Part shown: piece after piece, positions 9,413 through 16,315 of the stretch
How positions within the stretch are numbered: the first letter of the stretch is position 1
Layout of the letters: each line of letters begins with the position of its first letter
Source of the DNA: Bacteroidales bacterium
Lineage (GTDB): Bacteria; Bacteroidota; Bacteroidia; Bacteroidales; UBA932
Assembly (NCBI GenBank): GCA_017561265.1
Contig: JAFZDJ010000017.1
Coordinates: forward strand, 32,946-96,945
Direction: 5' to 3'
DNA: 64,000 nt
Made by a program: the position numbers and the translations under genes
Notes under the pieces: generated by a model
Databases searched by the model: none
Told to the model about the DNA's origin: nothing
Seen by the model: the letters and a program-made list of their open reading frames with translations, nothing else

Positions 9413-10356
9413 TATCTGTTCCCTCCTATGAATCTTTCATAAACGACCGGTTTCTCAATGTACCCATACTTGACGAGTGCCTCATTCAGGCTGTTGAAGG
9501 CGTCCTCATCAAGACTGTACGAAGGCATTCCGCCCTTGATGTCTTCATGAGCCTGAAGAATGGCGTCAAGCATCCATTTCTGATTATATCTGTTAGTCGG
9601 CACATTGGCTTCCTTTACATATTTCATGACGATATCAAGCGCTTCTTCACGATTGTTTCTGACCCAATCCCATCCTTTTCGTGAAGCTTCTGCAAAAAGA
9701 CGGCACTGCTCCGGATTCTTGCCATAAAACTCTTCGCTCACGTAAAGTCCATCTTCCGGAAAATCATAACCATATTCTGAAAAATACAGCACACTTCCGG
9801 GAGTGATACCTGCCATGGAAAACAGGATCAGTTCGTTGTAACTTTTGGCCAAAGTAGCATCGATGGCACCTGCTATGTATAGATTAAGAGGATTTATCAG
9901 TTTTATCCATTCTATGTCAAGATGTTGCTCTTCGTCAATCATGTGAGGTATTTCGCTGAATCCCACCTTCCATGTTCCGATCCTGCATCCTGCCAGATCG
10001 GAAAGTTGCTTGACATCACCCGCACGTGCTATCAATACCAATGTAGAATGTTGAGTGGTCTGCAGAAGATTGACAAGCGCGTGATCATTATCCGATGTCA
10101 TCATGGCCTGAATGAGTTCGCTTGTAATGATATCGGACGTGCCGTCCTTAAGCATGCTCATCGAGCTGTATGATGCAGTAGGATGGACAATTGACACATC
10201 CAGACCGGCTTCAGAATAATAACCGTTCTCAAGGGCGGCATAGTATCCTGCAAACTGACTCTGAGGCGTCCATTGGGGAGTGAAAGTTATCTGCTGAGCA
10301 TGTATCTGTATCGACGATACGAATACCAGACACAGCAGACTTATAAAATTCTTCAT
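9412..10356 (-). CDS. NMT1/THI5-like periplasmic substrate-binding protein
   Basis: A 314-residue secreted protein with an N-terminal signal ending near AQQ (residues 20-22). The mature N-terminus has the typical NMT1/THI5 pattern: a Q-W-x-P motif, QFAGYYAALENGYY, then GLDV. This is the fold that binds pyrimidine- or taurine-like small molecules in ABC importers. No NMT1-type permease or ATPase stands next to it; the operon's importer belongs to another family. The downstream gene, coupled by a one-base overlap, is the membrane PP2C phosphatase. I therefore infer that this protein presents a ligand to the sensor rather than, or as well as, feeding a transporter. The ligand is unknown; a thiamin-precursor role is possible because of the family name but nothing in the operon supports it. 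Confidence 0.8.
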   Translation of the reverse strand: MKNFISLLCLVFVSSIQIHAQQITFTPQWTPQSQFAGYYAALENGYYSEAGLDVSIVHPTASYSSMSMLKDGTSDIITSELIQAMMTSDNDHALVNLLQTTQHSTLVLIARAGDVKQLSDLAGCRIGTWKVGFSEIPHMIDEEQHLDIEWIKLINPLNLYIAGAIDATLAKSYNELILFSMAGITPGSVLYFSEYGYDFPEDGLYVSEEFYGKNPEQCRLFAEASRKGWDWVRNNREEALDIVMKYVKEANVPTNRYNQKWMLDAILQAHEDIKGGMPSYSLDEDAFNSLNEALVKYGYIEKPVVYERFIGGNR

Positions 10357-10373
10357 AATTCAATATCTGATTA

Positions 10374-11252
10374 CTATTCAAGGTATCTTTCACGGAGAAT
10401 CTCCATCATTTCCGGAGTCACACCTATGCATTCAGTAAGGTAATTCCTGAGAGATCCATATCTTTCATCGATCTTGTCCAAGGCCTCTTCAAATACGACA
10501 GGATTTACACTTATGAGCGTATTTATAACATGGCTTTGAGTCTCGTTTTCTATATTGATTGTCGCTACATATGGATCATAATATTCCTTTGACAGATTGA
10601 AGTCTGCCATGATAAGTTCGCGTTCTGCTCCCAATGCAGACAGAAGCAGGGCAGAGGCACAGCCGGCACGGTCTTTTCCCTGTGTACAATGCCAGAGGAC
10701 GGCTCCGTCTTCTGGATTGACCGTCACAAGGTCTGCGAAAAATCTGCGATATACTTCCTGAGACGACTCTTCAAATAAAATCTTGTCGTACATATGTGCA
10801 CACAAGTCCTGGATCATAGGATTGTCCGCATATTTCAGGAGCATGCCGATCATTTCCGCCTCGGAATCAGCCTTGAAGGCAGATCTGTCACCGCCTTCGT
10901 CCAAAGATATGGAGAGATTCATATATCTTGAATCTCCTGGAATCACATCAGGGGCTGTCATTGATTCTTCCTGTCCTCTGAAGTCATAGATGCACTGAAC
11001 TCTGTATCTGTCTGCCAGCAGAGTCGAGTCTTCCTCTGAAAGTCCGGACAGTCTGGCGGTACGAAGGAGGAGGCCATCCTTGATCTGCTTGTTCCCGATA
11101 CGATAACCTCCCAGCTGCCTTGCATTGTGAATGCTGGTTATACCGATCTGCTGCTTATTCAATTCTATTGCTTCATCAGATTGATTTGCCTGACATGCGC
11201 AGAATAAAGTCATCATAAATGAAATCAATATATATCTGATCATATTTGACAA
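10374..11252 (-). CDS. Lipoprotein tyrosine-type protein phosphatase (Y_phosphatase3-like)
   Basis: A 292-residue exported protein. The first 20 residues are a hydrophobic signal with cysteines at 18 and 20, consistent with a Bacteroidota lipoprotein. The early NARQLGGY motif (43-50), YDFRG (89-93) and the P-loop H-C-T-Q-G-K-D-R (188-195, nucleophile C189, arginine R195) mark the tyrosine/dual-specificity phosphatase family related to MptpB and Y_phosphatase3. An ATG three codons later (11243) is an alternative start. It lies 3 bp after the STAS-kinase gene and 17 bp before the NMT1-like gene, so it belongs to the signalling operon. If it is exported as the signal suggests, its substrate is extracytoplasmic and not a STAS protein; it might act on small phosphorylated molecules or lipids. 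Confidence 0.8.
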   Translation of the reverse strand: MSNMIRYILISFMMTLFCACQANQSDEAIELNKQQIGITSIHNARQLGGYRIGNKQIKDGLLLRTARLSGLSEEDSTLLADRYRVQCIYDFRGQEESMTAPDVIPGDSRYMNLSISLDEGGDRSAFKADSEAEMIGMLLKYADNPMIQDLCAHMYDKILFEESSQEVYRRFFADLVTVNPEDGAVLWHCTQGKDRAGCASALLLSALGAERELIMADFNLSKEYYDPYVATINIENETQSHVINTLISVNPVVFEEALDKIDERYGSLRNYLTECIGVTPEMMEILRERYLE

Positions 11253-11255
11253 TTT

Positions 11256-12449
11256 TTATAGTGTGTTGACAAGGAACTGTACTCCTCCGGCTATTTTCTG
11301 AATGTTAGGGAAGAAGACCTGACGAGCCATCTCGATTATTGCAGGACGGAATTCTTCCGTATTCTTGCTGGTGAATCCGATTGCGAATACTGCACGGATC
11401 AGACGAAGAGAATCCAGCATAGAACCATATTTCTGAATCATCTCGGGATCCTCGGTCTTGAAATACTTTCTTATGAAACAATCCTTGAGTTTGCGTACAG
11501 TCTGATTGTCCATTCCGCAGATGCCTATAGTCATCTCATCGGTTCTCATTCCGTTGAGAACAACTGCAATTGAGATCAGGTCGTAGATCGGATGTCCGAC
11601 AGACATTCCCTCCATATCTATCCAAAGCATGTCTCCGTTCTGGATCATGATATTCTTAGGGTGCGCATCGCAGTGCACGAGTCTGTCACCTTCAGGAAGG
11701 ACTTCCAGAATCTGTTCAAGCATCTTTCCTTCCTCTTCCGTCAGATACTTGGAGGCTGCTTCCACCTGCTTTCTGTAATTCTCCTTTGCATTGCTGAACA
11801 CAGGATTGTCAGTATGGACAGCATGGAGCTGGTTGAGCTGCTCGATATACATTTCTGTCAGTTCTTCAATGCGCTCCGGGTTGCTCTGGATCGTTTCGCC
11901 TAAAGTCCTGCTCTTGATGGTCTCATATACAACGCCACGTTTTCCATCACCGCAATCGACCATATCGAATGAAATCGCAGTAGGAATACCAAGCAGAAAT
12001 GCTTCTTTGGCCTTTGCCAGTTCCTTGTCCAGACCTTCATACGTGTCCGGGTTGTAATTTACCTTGACGATTTCATCTTCGCTTACACGGTATACAGCTC
12101 CGTTTCCGCCTGAACCGATTTTTTCACACTTCTCAAGATCGATCTTGCGAAGAGCTTTTCTTATGGTAATGATTCTGGAGAATCCGGTCATCTCAAATAC
12201 GCCATACACGGAGTCCGAGACGTTTTCTATACAGAAATTCTTCTCTGTCTTTACCATCTTAAGTATCGTACGGAGGCCGCTGGATGCAATATACTTAAGC
12301 TTCTCTGCGTCAAGGACCATGTTTTCATGAGGATTGTTCTTACAGATTTCCATAAGGTCAGCCTCAAACTGCATGGAAGCTTCCGTATCAAGTCTTCCAT
12401 CAAGAAATACGGTGAGAGTACCGTTTTCCTGTAAATAGTTGAAGTTCAT
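11256..12449 (-). CDS. STAS domain fused to APH/protein-kinase-like phosphotransferase
   Basis: A 397-residue cytoplasmic fusion. Residues 1-100 are a STAS domain with GRLDT (18-22), Y-I-A-S-S-G-L-R (53-60, S56/S57 at the phosphorylation site) and the tail MTGFSRIITI. Residues about 108-397 form a kinase fold: glycine loop GSGGNGAVY (112-120), candidate lysine K129 (IVKV), catalytic loop HCDAHPKN (H259, D261, N266) and the metal-binding I-D-M-E (277-280) in the place of DFG, as in aminoglycoside phosphotransferases. It resembles the TIGR02172-type phosphotransferase group, as I recall that family. The gene lies between the free STAS gene (45 bp upstream) and the tyrosine phosphatase (3 bp downstream). 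An obvious inference is that the kinase phosphorylates its own or the free STAS domain; its substrate is not shown by the sequence. Confidence 0.85.
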   Translation of the reverse strand: MNFNYLQENGTLTVFLDGRLDTEASMQFEADLMEICKNNPHENMVLDAEKLKYIASSGLRTILKMVKTEKNFCIENVSDSVYGVFEMTGFSRIITIRKALRKIDLEKCEKIGSGGNGAVYRVSEDEIVKVNYNPDTYEGLDKELAKAKEAFLLGIPTAISFDMVDCGDGKRGVVYETIKSRTLGETIQSNPERIEELTEMYIEQLNQLHAVHTDNPVFSNAKENYRKQVEAASKYLTEEEGKMLEQILEVLPEGDRLVHCDAHPKNIMIQNGDMLWIDMEGMSVGHPIYDLISIAVVLNGMRTDEMTIGICGMDNQTVRKLKDCFIRKYFKTEDPEMIQKYGSMLDSLRLIRAVFAIGFTSKNTEEFRPAIIEMARQVFFPNIQKIAGGVQFLVNTL

Positions 12450-12494
12450 AATCTGATAATTTATACACTACACTTATTTTCTGAATCCCTATGT

Positions 12495-12797
12495 TTATTC
12501 TATTGTCAGGATACGTGAGAATCCGGTCATGTCAAATACTGAACGGACCTCTTTGCTCAAGTTGCGGATAATGAAGCGCCCGCCTTTTGCCGTGATGCTC
12601 TTATGTGTCATGAGCACAACACGAAGACCTGCGCTGCTTATATACTCCATAGCTGCACAATCAAGCAAAAGCTCGATGCCCTGCATTGAAAAATATGGAG
12701 TCAGATCCTTTTCAAACTCCGCTGAAGTCACAGTATCAAGTCGACCCTCAAGAGTAACCATTACCTGAGTGTCATTTTGCGTAATTTCTACTTTCAT
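12495..12797 (-). CDS. STAS-domain anti-sigma factor antagonist-like protein
   Basis: A 100-residue single STAS domain. It has LEGRLDTVTSAEF near residue 16, a hydrophobic strand ending in DCAAMEYI, and Y-I-S-S-A-G-L-R (52-59) in which S54/S55 occupy the position phosphorylated in SpoIIAA/RsbV. The protein ends with FDMTGFSRILTIE, almost the same as the end of the STAS part in the next gene, so the two look like paralogues. The gene begins 11 bp after the ABC ATPase and is followed by the STAS-kinase fusion. It is the natural target of the RsbU-type phosphatase and RsbW-type ATPase in this operon. It could also bind the RsbW-like tail of the ATPase encoded just upstream. Confidence 0.9.
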   Translation of the reverse strand: MKVEITQNDTQVMVTLEGRLDTVTSAEFEKDLTPYFSMQGIELLLDCAAMEYISSAGLRVVLMTHKSITAKGGRFIIRNLSKEVRSVFDMTGFSRILTIE

Positions 12798-12808
12798 ATC
12801 ATTAAAAT

Positions 12809-13870
12809 TTAAATACTATTATGTCTAATTGTCAACCTTATGACAGTCTCGTCCTTTTCGTTGATATTTTCCTGTATGCTTTCGCAAAGTCCTTCCAGAA
12901 TACTGTAGCTGAGTTCATCCTTTACATATTCCGCAGAAAGGAACGGATGTACGCCTTTTGGAAGAACAGCCTCGACCTCAAGGCCTTGAGGCGATTTCGT
13001 GATGACAAGACTGACTCCATCATCAAGAGGAATGAGATTGAGCAGCTCTTCTACAGCCAGCTGAAGCGAGTAAGTGTCAGAGTGGGGAAGTCTGTATCTG
13101 AGACTGAAGACCTCGATTCTGGCATTGAGCTCCGGATGGTCATATTTCGAAGAAGGTATTTCATAAACCATATTTATGCAATGGTTTATGAAAAGTCTTG
13201 TTGACAGCTCCTTAGGATTGTCTATGATTTCGGACGGCGTTCCTTCTTCACAGATACGGCCATTGGACATGAATACGATACGGTCACTCAGAGCTCTTGC
13301 AAAGTCGATCTTGTGGGTCACAAGCACGATGCTCATATTCTGATCCCTGAGGGAAGAAAGCACATTGAAGACCTCACCTGTCGACACCGGATCCAATGAG
13401 GAAGTCGGCTCATCCAGAAGCAGTATCTCAGGCTTCATCATCAGACATCTGGCTATCGCTGCACGCTGGCGTTGTCCGCTTGACAATGTATCAGGAAAGG
13501 CATCCTTTATTGACCATATTCCGACTCTGTCCAGAATCTCCATGGCTTCCTCTTCAGCCTTCTCTTTTGACATTCCCAATACCTTCATCGGTGCAAGCGT
13601 AAGATTCTGAAGTATGGTGAGATGAGGAAAAAGATTACTTCTGCTGAATACCATTCCTATACCGGAATAGCCGTTCCTTGAGGCAGTTTCCGTTATGATA
13701 GAACCTGAATCATATCTTTCCAGTCCGGCAATGCATCTGATCAAAGTGGACTTACCTGATCCGGAGTATCCTATGATGGAGACAACCTCGTTGGTGCCGA
13801 TAGTCAGGGAAACATTGTCAAGAGCCTTGGCAGGTCCGTATGATTTTGTTAGCTGATTTATTCTAATCAT
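12809..13870 (-). CDS. Amino-acid-type ABC transporter ATPase with extra RsbW-like C-terminal domain
   Basis: Start set at 13870 (MIRINQLTK), which overlaps the upstream stop by 8 bp; an earlier in-frame ATG at 13909 would add 13 residues without family match. In the 353-residue product residues 1-230 form an ABC ATPase of the polar amino acid importer type: Walker A GYSGSGKS (34-41), signature LSSGQRQR (129-136), Walker B ILLLDEP (149-155) and H185. The Q-loop glutamine is replaced by serine (VFSRSNLF, S76). Residues about 235-353 are not part of a standard amino acid ATPase. They show an N-box-like LAVEELLNLI (E274..N278), paired strands and a final helix aligning with the operon's RsbW protein, but without its glycine-rich lid. 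I infer a degenerate GHKL domain that could bind STAS proteins. Confidence 0.85.
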   Translation of the reverse strand: MIRINQLTKSYGPAKALDNVSLTIGTNEVVSIIGYSGSGKSTLIRCIAGLERYDSGSIITETASRNGYSGIGMVFSRSNLFPHLTILQNLTLAPMKVLGMSKEKAEEEAMEILDRVGIWSIKDAFPDTLSSGQRQRAAIARCLMMKPEILLLDEPTSSLDPVSTGEVFNVLSSLRDQNMSIVLVTHKIDFARALSDRIVFMSNGRICEEGTPSEIIDNPKELSTRLFINHCINMVYEIPSSKYDHPELNARIEVFSLRYRLPHSDTYSLQLAVEELLNLIPLDDGVSLVITKSPQGLEVEAVLPKGVHPFLSAEYVKDELSYSILEGLCESIQENINEKDETVIRLTIRHNSI

Positions 13871-14939
13871 ACTTAAATGCTTTATTGTATATTGCAGACA
13901 GGGCTTCAACTATAAGATTAGACAAAATAAGGAAAATGATTGACACCAGAAGCAATGGTATCAGTACGTCATAAGTCTGATTCCTTATTATTTCCGTTAC
14001 TTTGACAAGATCTATTTCTGAGATATAACCTGCGTATGTCGTAGCTCTGAGCAAGACCTTGCACTCCGCACCTATCAGCGGCAACATAGGTTTGAAAGCC
14101 TGCGGAAGGATCACATATCTGTATTTGTTCCATCCTCTGAGACCGAGCATCTCCGCTGCTGCATGCTGGTTCCTGTCTATCTGCTTGAGATGGACATTGA
14201 AGATGTTCATCAAGGAACCGGAGCTGTAGACTCCGAGAGAAATGGCACAGACTATTATTCCATTTACATGAGTATAAGCGAATACGATATAATAGAAGAA
14301 GAAGATCAATACAATGGAAGGAACATCATGGATTGTTCTGATAAACCATGAAAGAGGTCCGGAAACATATCTGAGATACCTGTGACTGTTCATCCCAAGC
14401 ATGAGGACCGCAAGCAGAAACGCAAGGGTGATTCCAAGCAGGAAGATTGATATTGTTGCTGCAAATCCACGAAGAATAAGCATCCAGTAACCGTCAGAGA
14501 TGATGCTGCGGTCTATTCTGTCAATCGTATTATCCAGAAAGTTGTCGTTATGGTACGAGTAGTTTATTTCCGGAAGGAGGCGTCTGTGGAGGATGAGTAT
14601 TGTCTCTGGATCTGCGTATTTTGCATCGGACAGTGAGACAAAGTCATAGTTGCTGTTCAGAAGATATTGTCCTTCATTCTTATCAGCTACGCCGGCATCA
14701 CATTTTCCCATTGAAAGTGCCAGCAGGAACTCTGATGAAGATTTGAAACGGACTATTTCAGATTCTGGAAATGTTTCTTCGAATTTTTCATCACTTATGG
14801 AGTTTCCAAGAACTGCTATGTGCGAACCGCTGAGATCTTCTAATGAATATATGATACCTTCTGACCTGTTACATCCGGAAAGCACCAATGCAAGCATCAT
14901 GATTATCAGGTATTCAAGGAACCTCGTTATTCTTTTCAT
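13863..14939 (-). CDS. ABC transporter solute-binding/permease fusion lipoprotein
   Basis: A 358-residue fusion. The N-terminus is a lipoprotein signal (LALVLSGC, C23). Residues about 30-140 resemble part of a type-3 solute-binding protein (DLSGSHIAVLGNS, then ALSMGKCDAGVAD), roughly half the usual 220-residue size. From about 150 the chain is a polar amino acid permease with five or so membrane helices, and the coupling loop is visible as AAEMLGLRGWNKYRYVILPQ near residue 260, which contacts the ATPase. Fused binding-permease proteins are known for amino acid importers. The gene heads the minus-strand operon; a TATCTTTGC element lies 20 bp upstream and the ATPase gene overlaps its end. It probably imports or senses an amino acid or related polar solute. 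Confidence 0.85.
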   Translation of the reverse strand: MKRITRFLEYLIIMMLALVLSGCNRSEGIIYSLEDLSGSHIAVLGNSISDEKFEETFPESEIVRFKSSSEFLLALSMGKCDAGVADKNEGQYLLNSNYDFVSLSDAKYADPETILILHRRLLPEINYSYHNDNFLDNTIDRIDRSIISDGYWMLILRGFAATISIFLLGITLAFLLAVLMLGMNSHRYLRYVSGPLSWFIRTIHDVPSIVLIFFFYYIVFAYTHVNGIIVCAISLGVYSSGSLMNIFNVHLKQIDRNQHAAAEMLGLRGWNKYRYVILPQAFKPMLPLIGAECKVLLRATTYAGYISEIDLVKVTEIIRNQTYDVLIPLLLVSIIFLILSNLIVEALSAIYNKAFKYD

Positions 14940-14958
14940 TATCCTGTCAATTAATCTT

Positions 14959-14967
14959 GCAAAGATA
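14959..14967 (-). promoter_or_regulatory. Predicted -7 element of the ABC/partner-switching operon
   Basis: On the minus strand the sequence reads TATCTTTGC, matching the TAnnTTTGC element of Bacteroidota housekeeping promoters. It lies about 20 bp before the permease-fusion ATG at 14939. No TTTG was found at the usual distance upstream, so the call rests on one element. It would drive all eight genes down to 7078. Confidence 0.45.
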
Positions 14968-15093
14968 ATTAAATTTCAAGTAGCGCCCTAATCCGGCAGT
15001 CTACATTCATGTCTACATTTGTACGATAATCGTTGACATGGAGTTGTAAACAAAACAAGATTCTTCCATTATCTGCATAGGCATAAAATTTTA

Positions 15094-15102
15094 TATATTT
15101 GC
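15094..15102 (+). promoter_or_regulatory. Predicted -7 element upstream of the PAS-msrA genes
   Basis: TATATTTGC matches the Bacteroidota TAnnTTTGC promoter element. It is 31 bp before the ATG at 15133 of the short interrupted frame, which suggests that transcription begins ahead of that frame and that it is part of the PAS-msrA mRNA. Confidence 0.45.
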
Positions 15103-15132
15103 AGAAGAAACGAATGCGAATATAAAGACTTC

Positions 15133-15327
15133 ATGGAAGAACCTATACTCAATGCACACAACAAGCTCGAATTTGAGCCGGCCCATATGTGCACATGTGA
15201 AGAATACATGTGAAATCGGGACTTTCAAGATAATCAGTCACTCTTATGCCGATGGAATATGGCGTTTGAGATGGAAGGTCGTAATGAATTGAAGGTGAAA
15301 GAATTAATGACAGATACAGGACTATGA
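15133..15327 (+). pseudogene. Short 65-codon frame interrupted by one in-frame UGA
   Basis: From ATG 15133 the frame encodes 26 residues (MEEPILNAHNKLEF...), meets TGA at 15211-15213, then stays open for 37 more codons to TGA 15325-15327. That final stop overlaps the ATG of the PAS gene as ATGA, the same coupling seen between the PAS gene and msrA, which hints that the frame was or is translated. It could be a small gene with a nonsense mutation, a readthrough or recoded frame, or chance. An internal ATG at 15259 could give a 22-residue peptide. No family is recognised, and no clear selenocysteine insertion hairpin was seen after the UGA. Confidence 0.3.
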
Positions 15328-15653
15328 TACCAGATTGGGCAAAAGAAATGAACTGCGCCGTGACCGTATGTGACAAGGAAGGCGTGATTATTTACATGAA
15401 TGACAAGGCAAAGGAGACATTCTCAAAACATGGAGATCTTGTAGGAAAAAGCCTTATTCCATGCCATAACGACAATTCAAGAGCTATCATTGCCAGGCTG
15501 CTTGAAACAGGCGGGACAAATGCATATACAATCCTGAAAAACGGTCAGAAGAAGATGATATATCAGACCGCGTGGAAAGAAAATGGTGAGGTTGCCGGCC
15601 TTGTCGAGATCTCAATGGTCATTCCTGAAGAGATGCCTCACTATATAAGATGA
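15324..15653 (+). CDS. Small single-domain PAS protein
   Basis: A 109-residue cytoplasmic protein that is essentially one PAS domain. The first strand reads NCAVTVCDKEGVIIYMND, followed by a helix with AKETF and VGKSLIPCHNDNSRAI, and a C-terminal strand pair with KKMIYQTAW and GLVEISMVIP. There is no output domain, so it may act as a stand-alone sensor or ligand binder. It overlaps msrA by the ATGA at 15650-15653, so the two are translated together; cysteines at C11, C17 and C47 could make it redox-responsive, which would fit methionine sulfoxide repair, but this is inference. The start at 15324 is the only ATG in this frame, and it overlaps the stop of the preceding short frame. Confidence 0.75.
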   Translation: MIPDWAKEMNCAVTVCDKEGVIIYMNDKAKETFSKHGDLVGKSLIPCHNDNSRAIIARLLETGGTNAYTILKNGQKKMIYQTAWKENGEVAGLVEISMVIPEEMPHYIR

Positions 15654-16315
15654 TATCGGAAATGGATGTGATTTATCTGGCTGGCGGATGCTTCTGGGGC
15701 ACACAGCATTACATGAGCCTGTTATATGGTGTAATTGACACTGAAGTCGGTTATGCGAACGGCAATATCGTTGATCCTACATACCAGCAGGTATATACGG
15801 ATCAGACAGGGCATGTCGAGTGCGTCAAGGTAACGTACGACAGAAATATCATTTCCTTGAAGACACTATGCCGTCTGTTCTTCAAGTCGATCGATCCGCT
15901 TCTCAAGGATCGCCAGGGCGATGATTGCGGCACCAGGTATCGTACGGGAATTTACTGGGTGCATGAATCTGACAAGCCTATGATAAATGAGGTTTTTCAG
16001 GAAGTCCAATCCAAATATGATGTACCCCTGGCAGTGGAGATCCTTCCTCTCGACAGTTTCTACACAGGTGAAGATTACCATCAGCATTACCTGATAAAGA
16101 ACCCTGACGGCTACTGCCATCTGCCTCTTTCATTGATGAAGACAGCAAGGACATATTCCGAGGTGATCTCCAGTCTGAGGAAGTGCTCAAATGAAGAAAA
16201 GAAACTTATTCTCCAGGATATCTCGTACGAAGTCCTGGAGTGGCTTCTGGAGAACGAATGTCACGAAGTTCGTCAATGCGCCTTAGAGATACTGGCCGAA
16301 AAGAACAGGCGTTAA
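15650..16315 (+). CDS. msrA: Peptide-methionine (S)-S-oxide reductase
   Basis: A 221-residue cytoplasmic enzyme that reduces methionine-S-sulfoxide in proteins. The catalytic GGCFWG motif stands at residues 12-17 (nucleophile C14), followed by the family motifs GYANG, GHVECVKVTYD and TGEDYHQHYL. The MsrA core ends near residue 165; about 55 further residues (from TYSEVISSLR) are charged and helical and are not part of the core. There is no MsrB domain. The gene starts inside the ATGA shared with the PAS gene. Its stop overlaps the stop of the convergent lipoprotein gene by four bases. Confidence 0.93.
   Translation: MISEMDVIYLAGGCFWGTQHYMSLLYGVIDTEVGYANGNIVDPTYQQVYTDQTGHVECVKVTYDRNIISLKTLCRLFFKSIDPLLKDRQGDDCGTRYRTGIYWVHESDKPMINEVFQEVQSKYDVPLAVEILPLDSFYTGEDYHQHYLIKNPDGYCHLPLSLMKTARTYSEVISSLRKCSNEEKKLILQDISYEVLEWLLENECHEVRQCALEILAEKNRR

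Larger units (their letters stand above)
14940..15323. other. Divergent intergenic region of 384 bp
   Basis: This stretch separates the minus-strand signalling operon from the plus-strand PAS-msrA genes. It holds a candidate promoter in each direction (14959-14967 minus, 15094-15102 plus), a loose CTACATT direct repeat near 15001-15019, and the UGA-interrupted short frame at 15133-15327. Nothing else is recognised in it; no stable terminator-like hairpin was seen. Confidence 0.6.

Noticed and set aside
15211..15260. Selenocysteine recoding signal after the UGA at 15211
   Set aside because: Only a weak GACT/AGTC pairing with a long loop is visible, and no selenocysteine genes are seen in the window.
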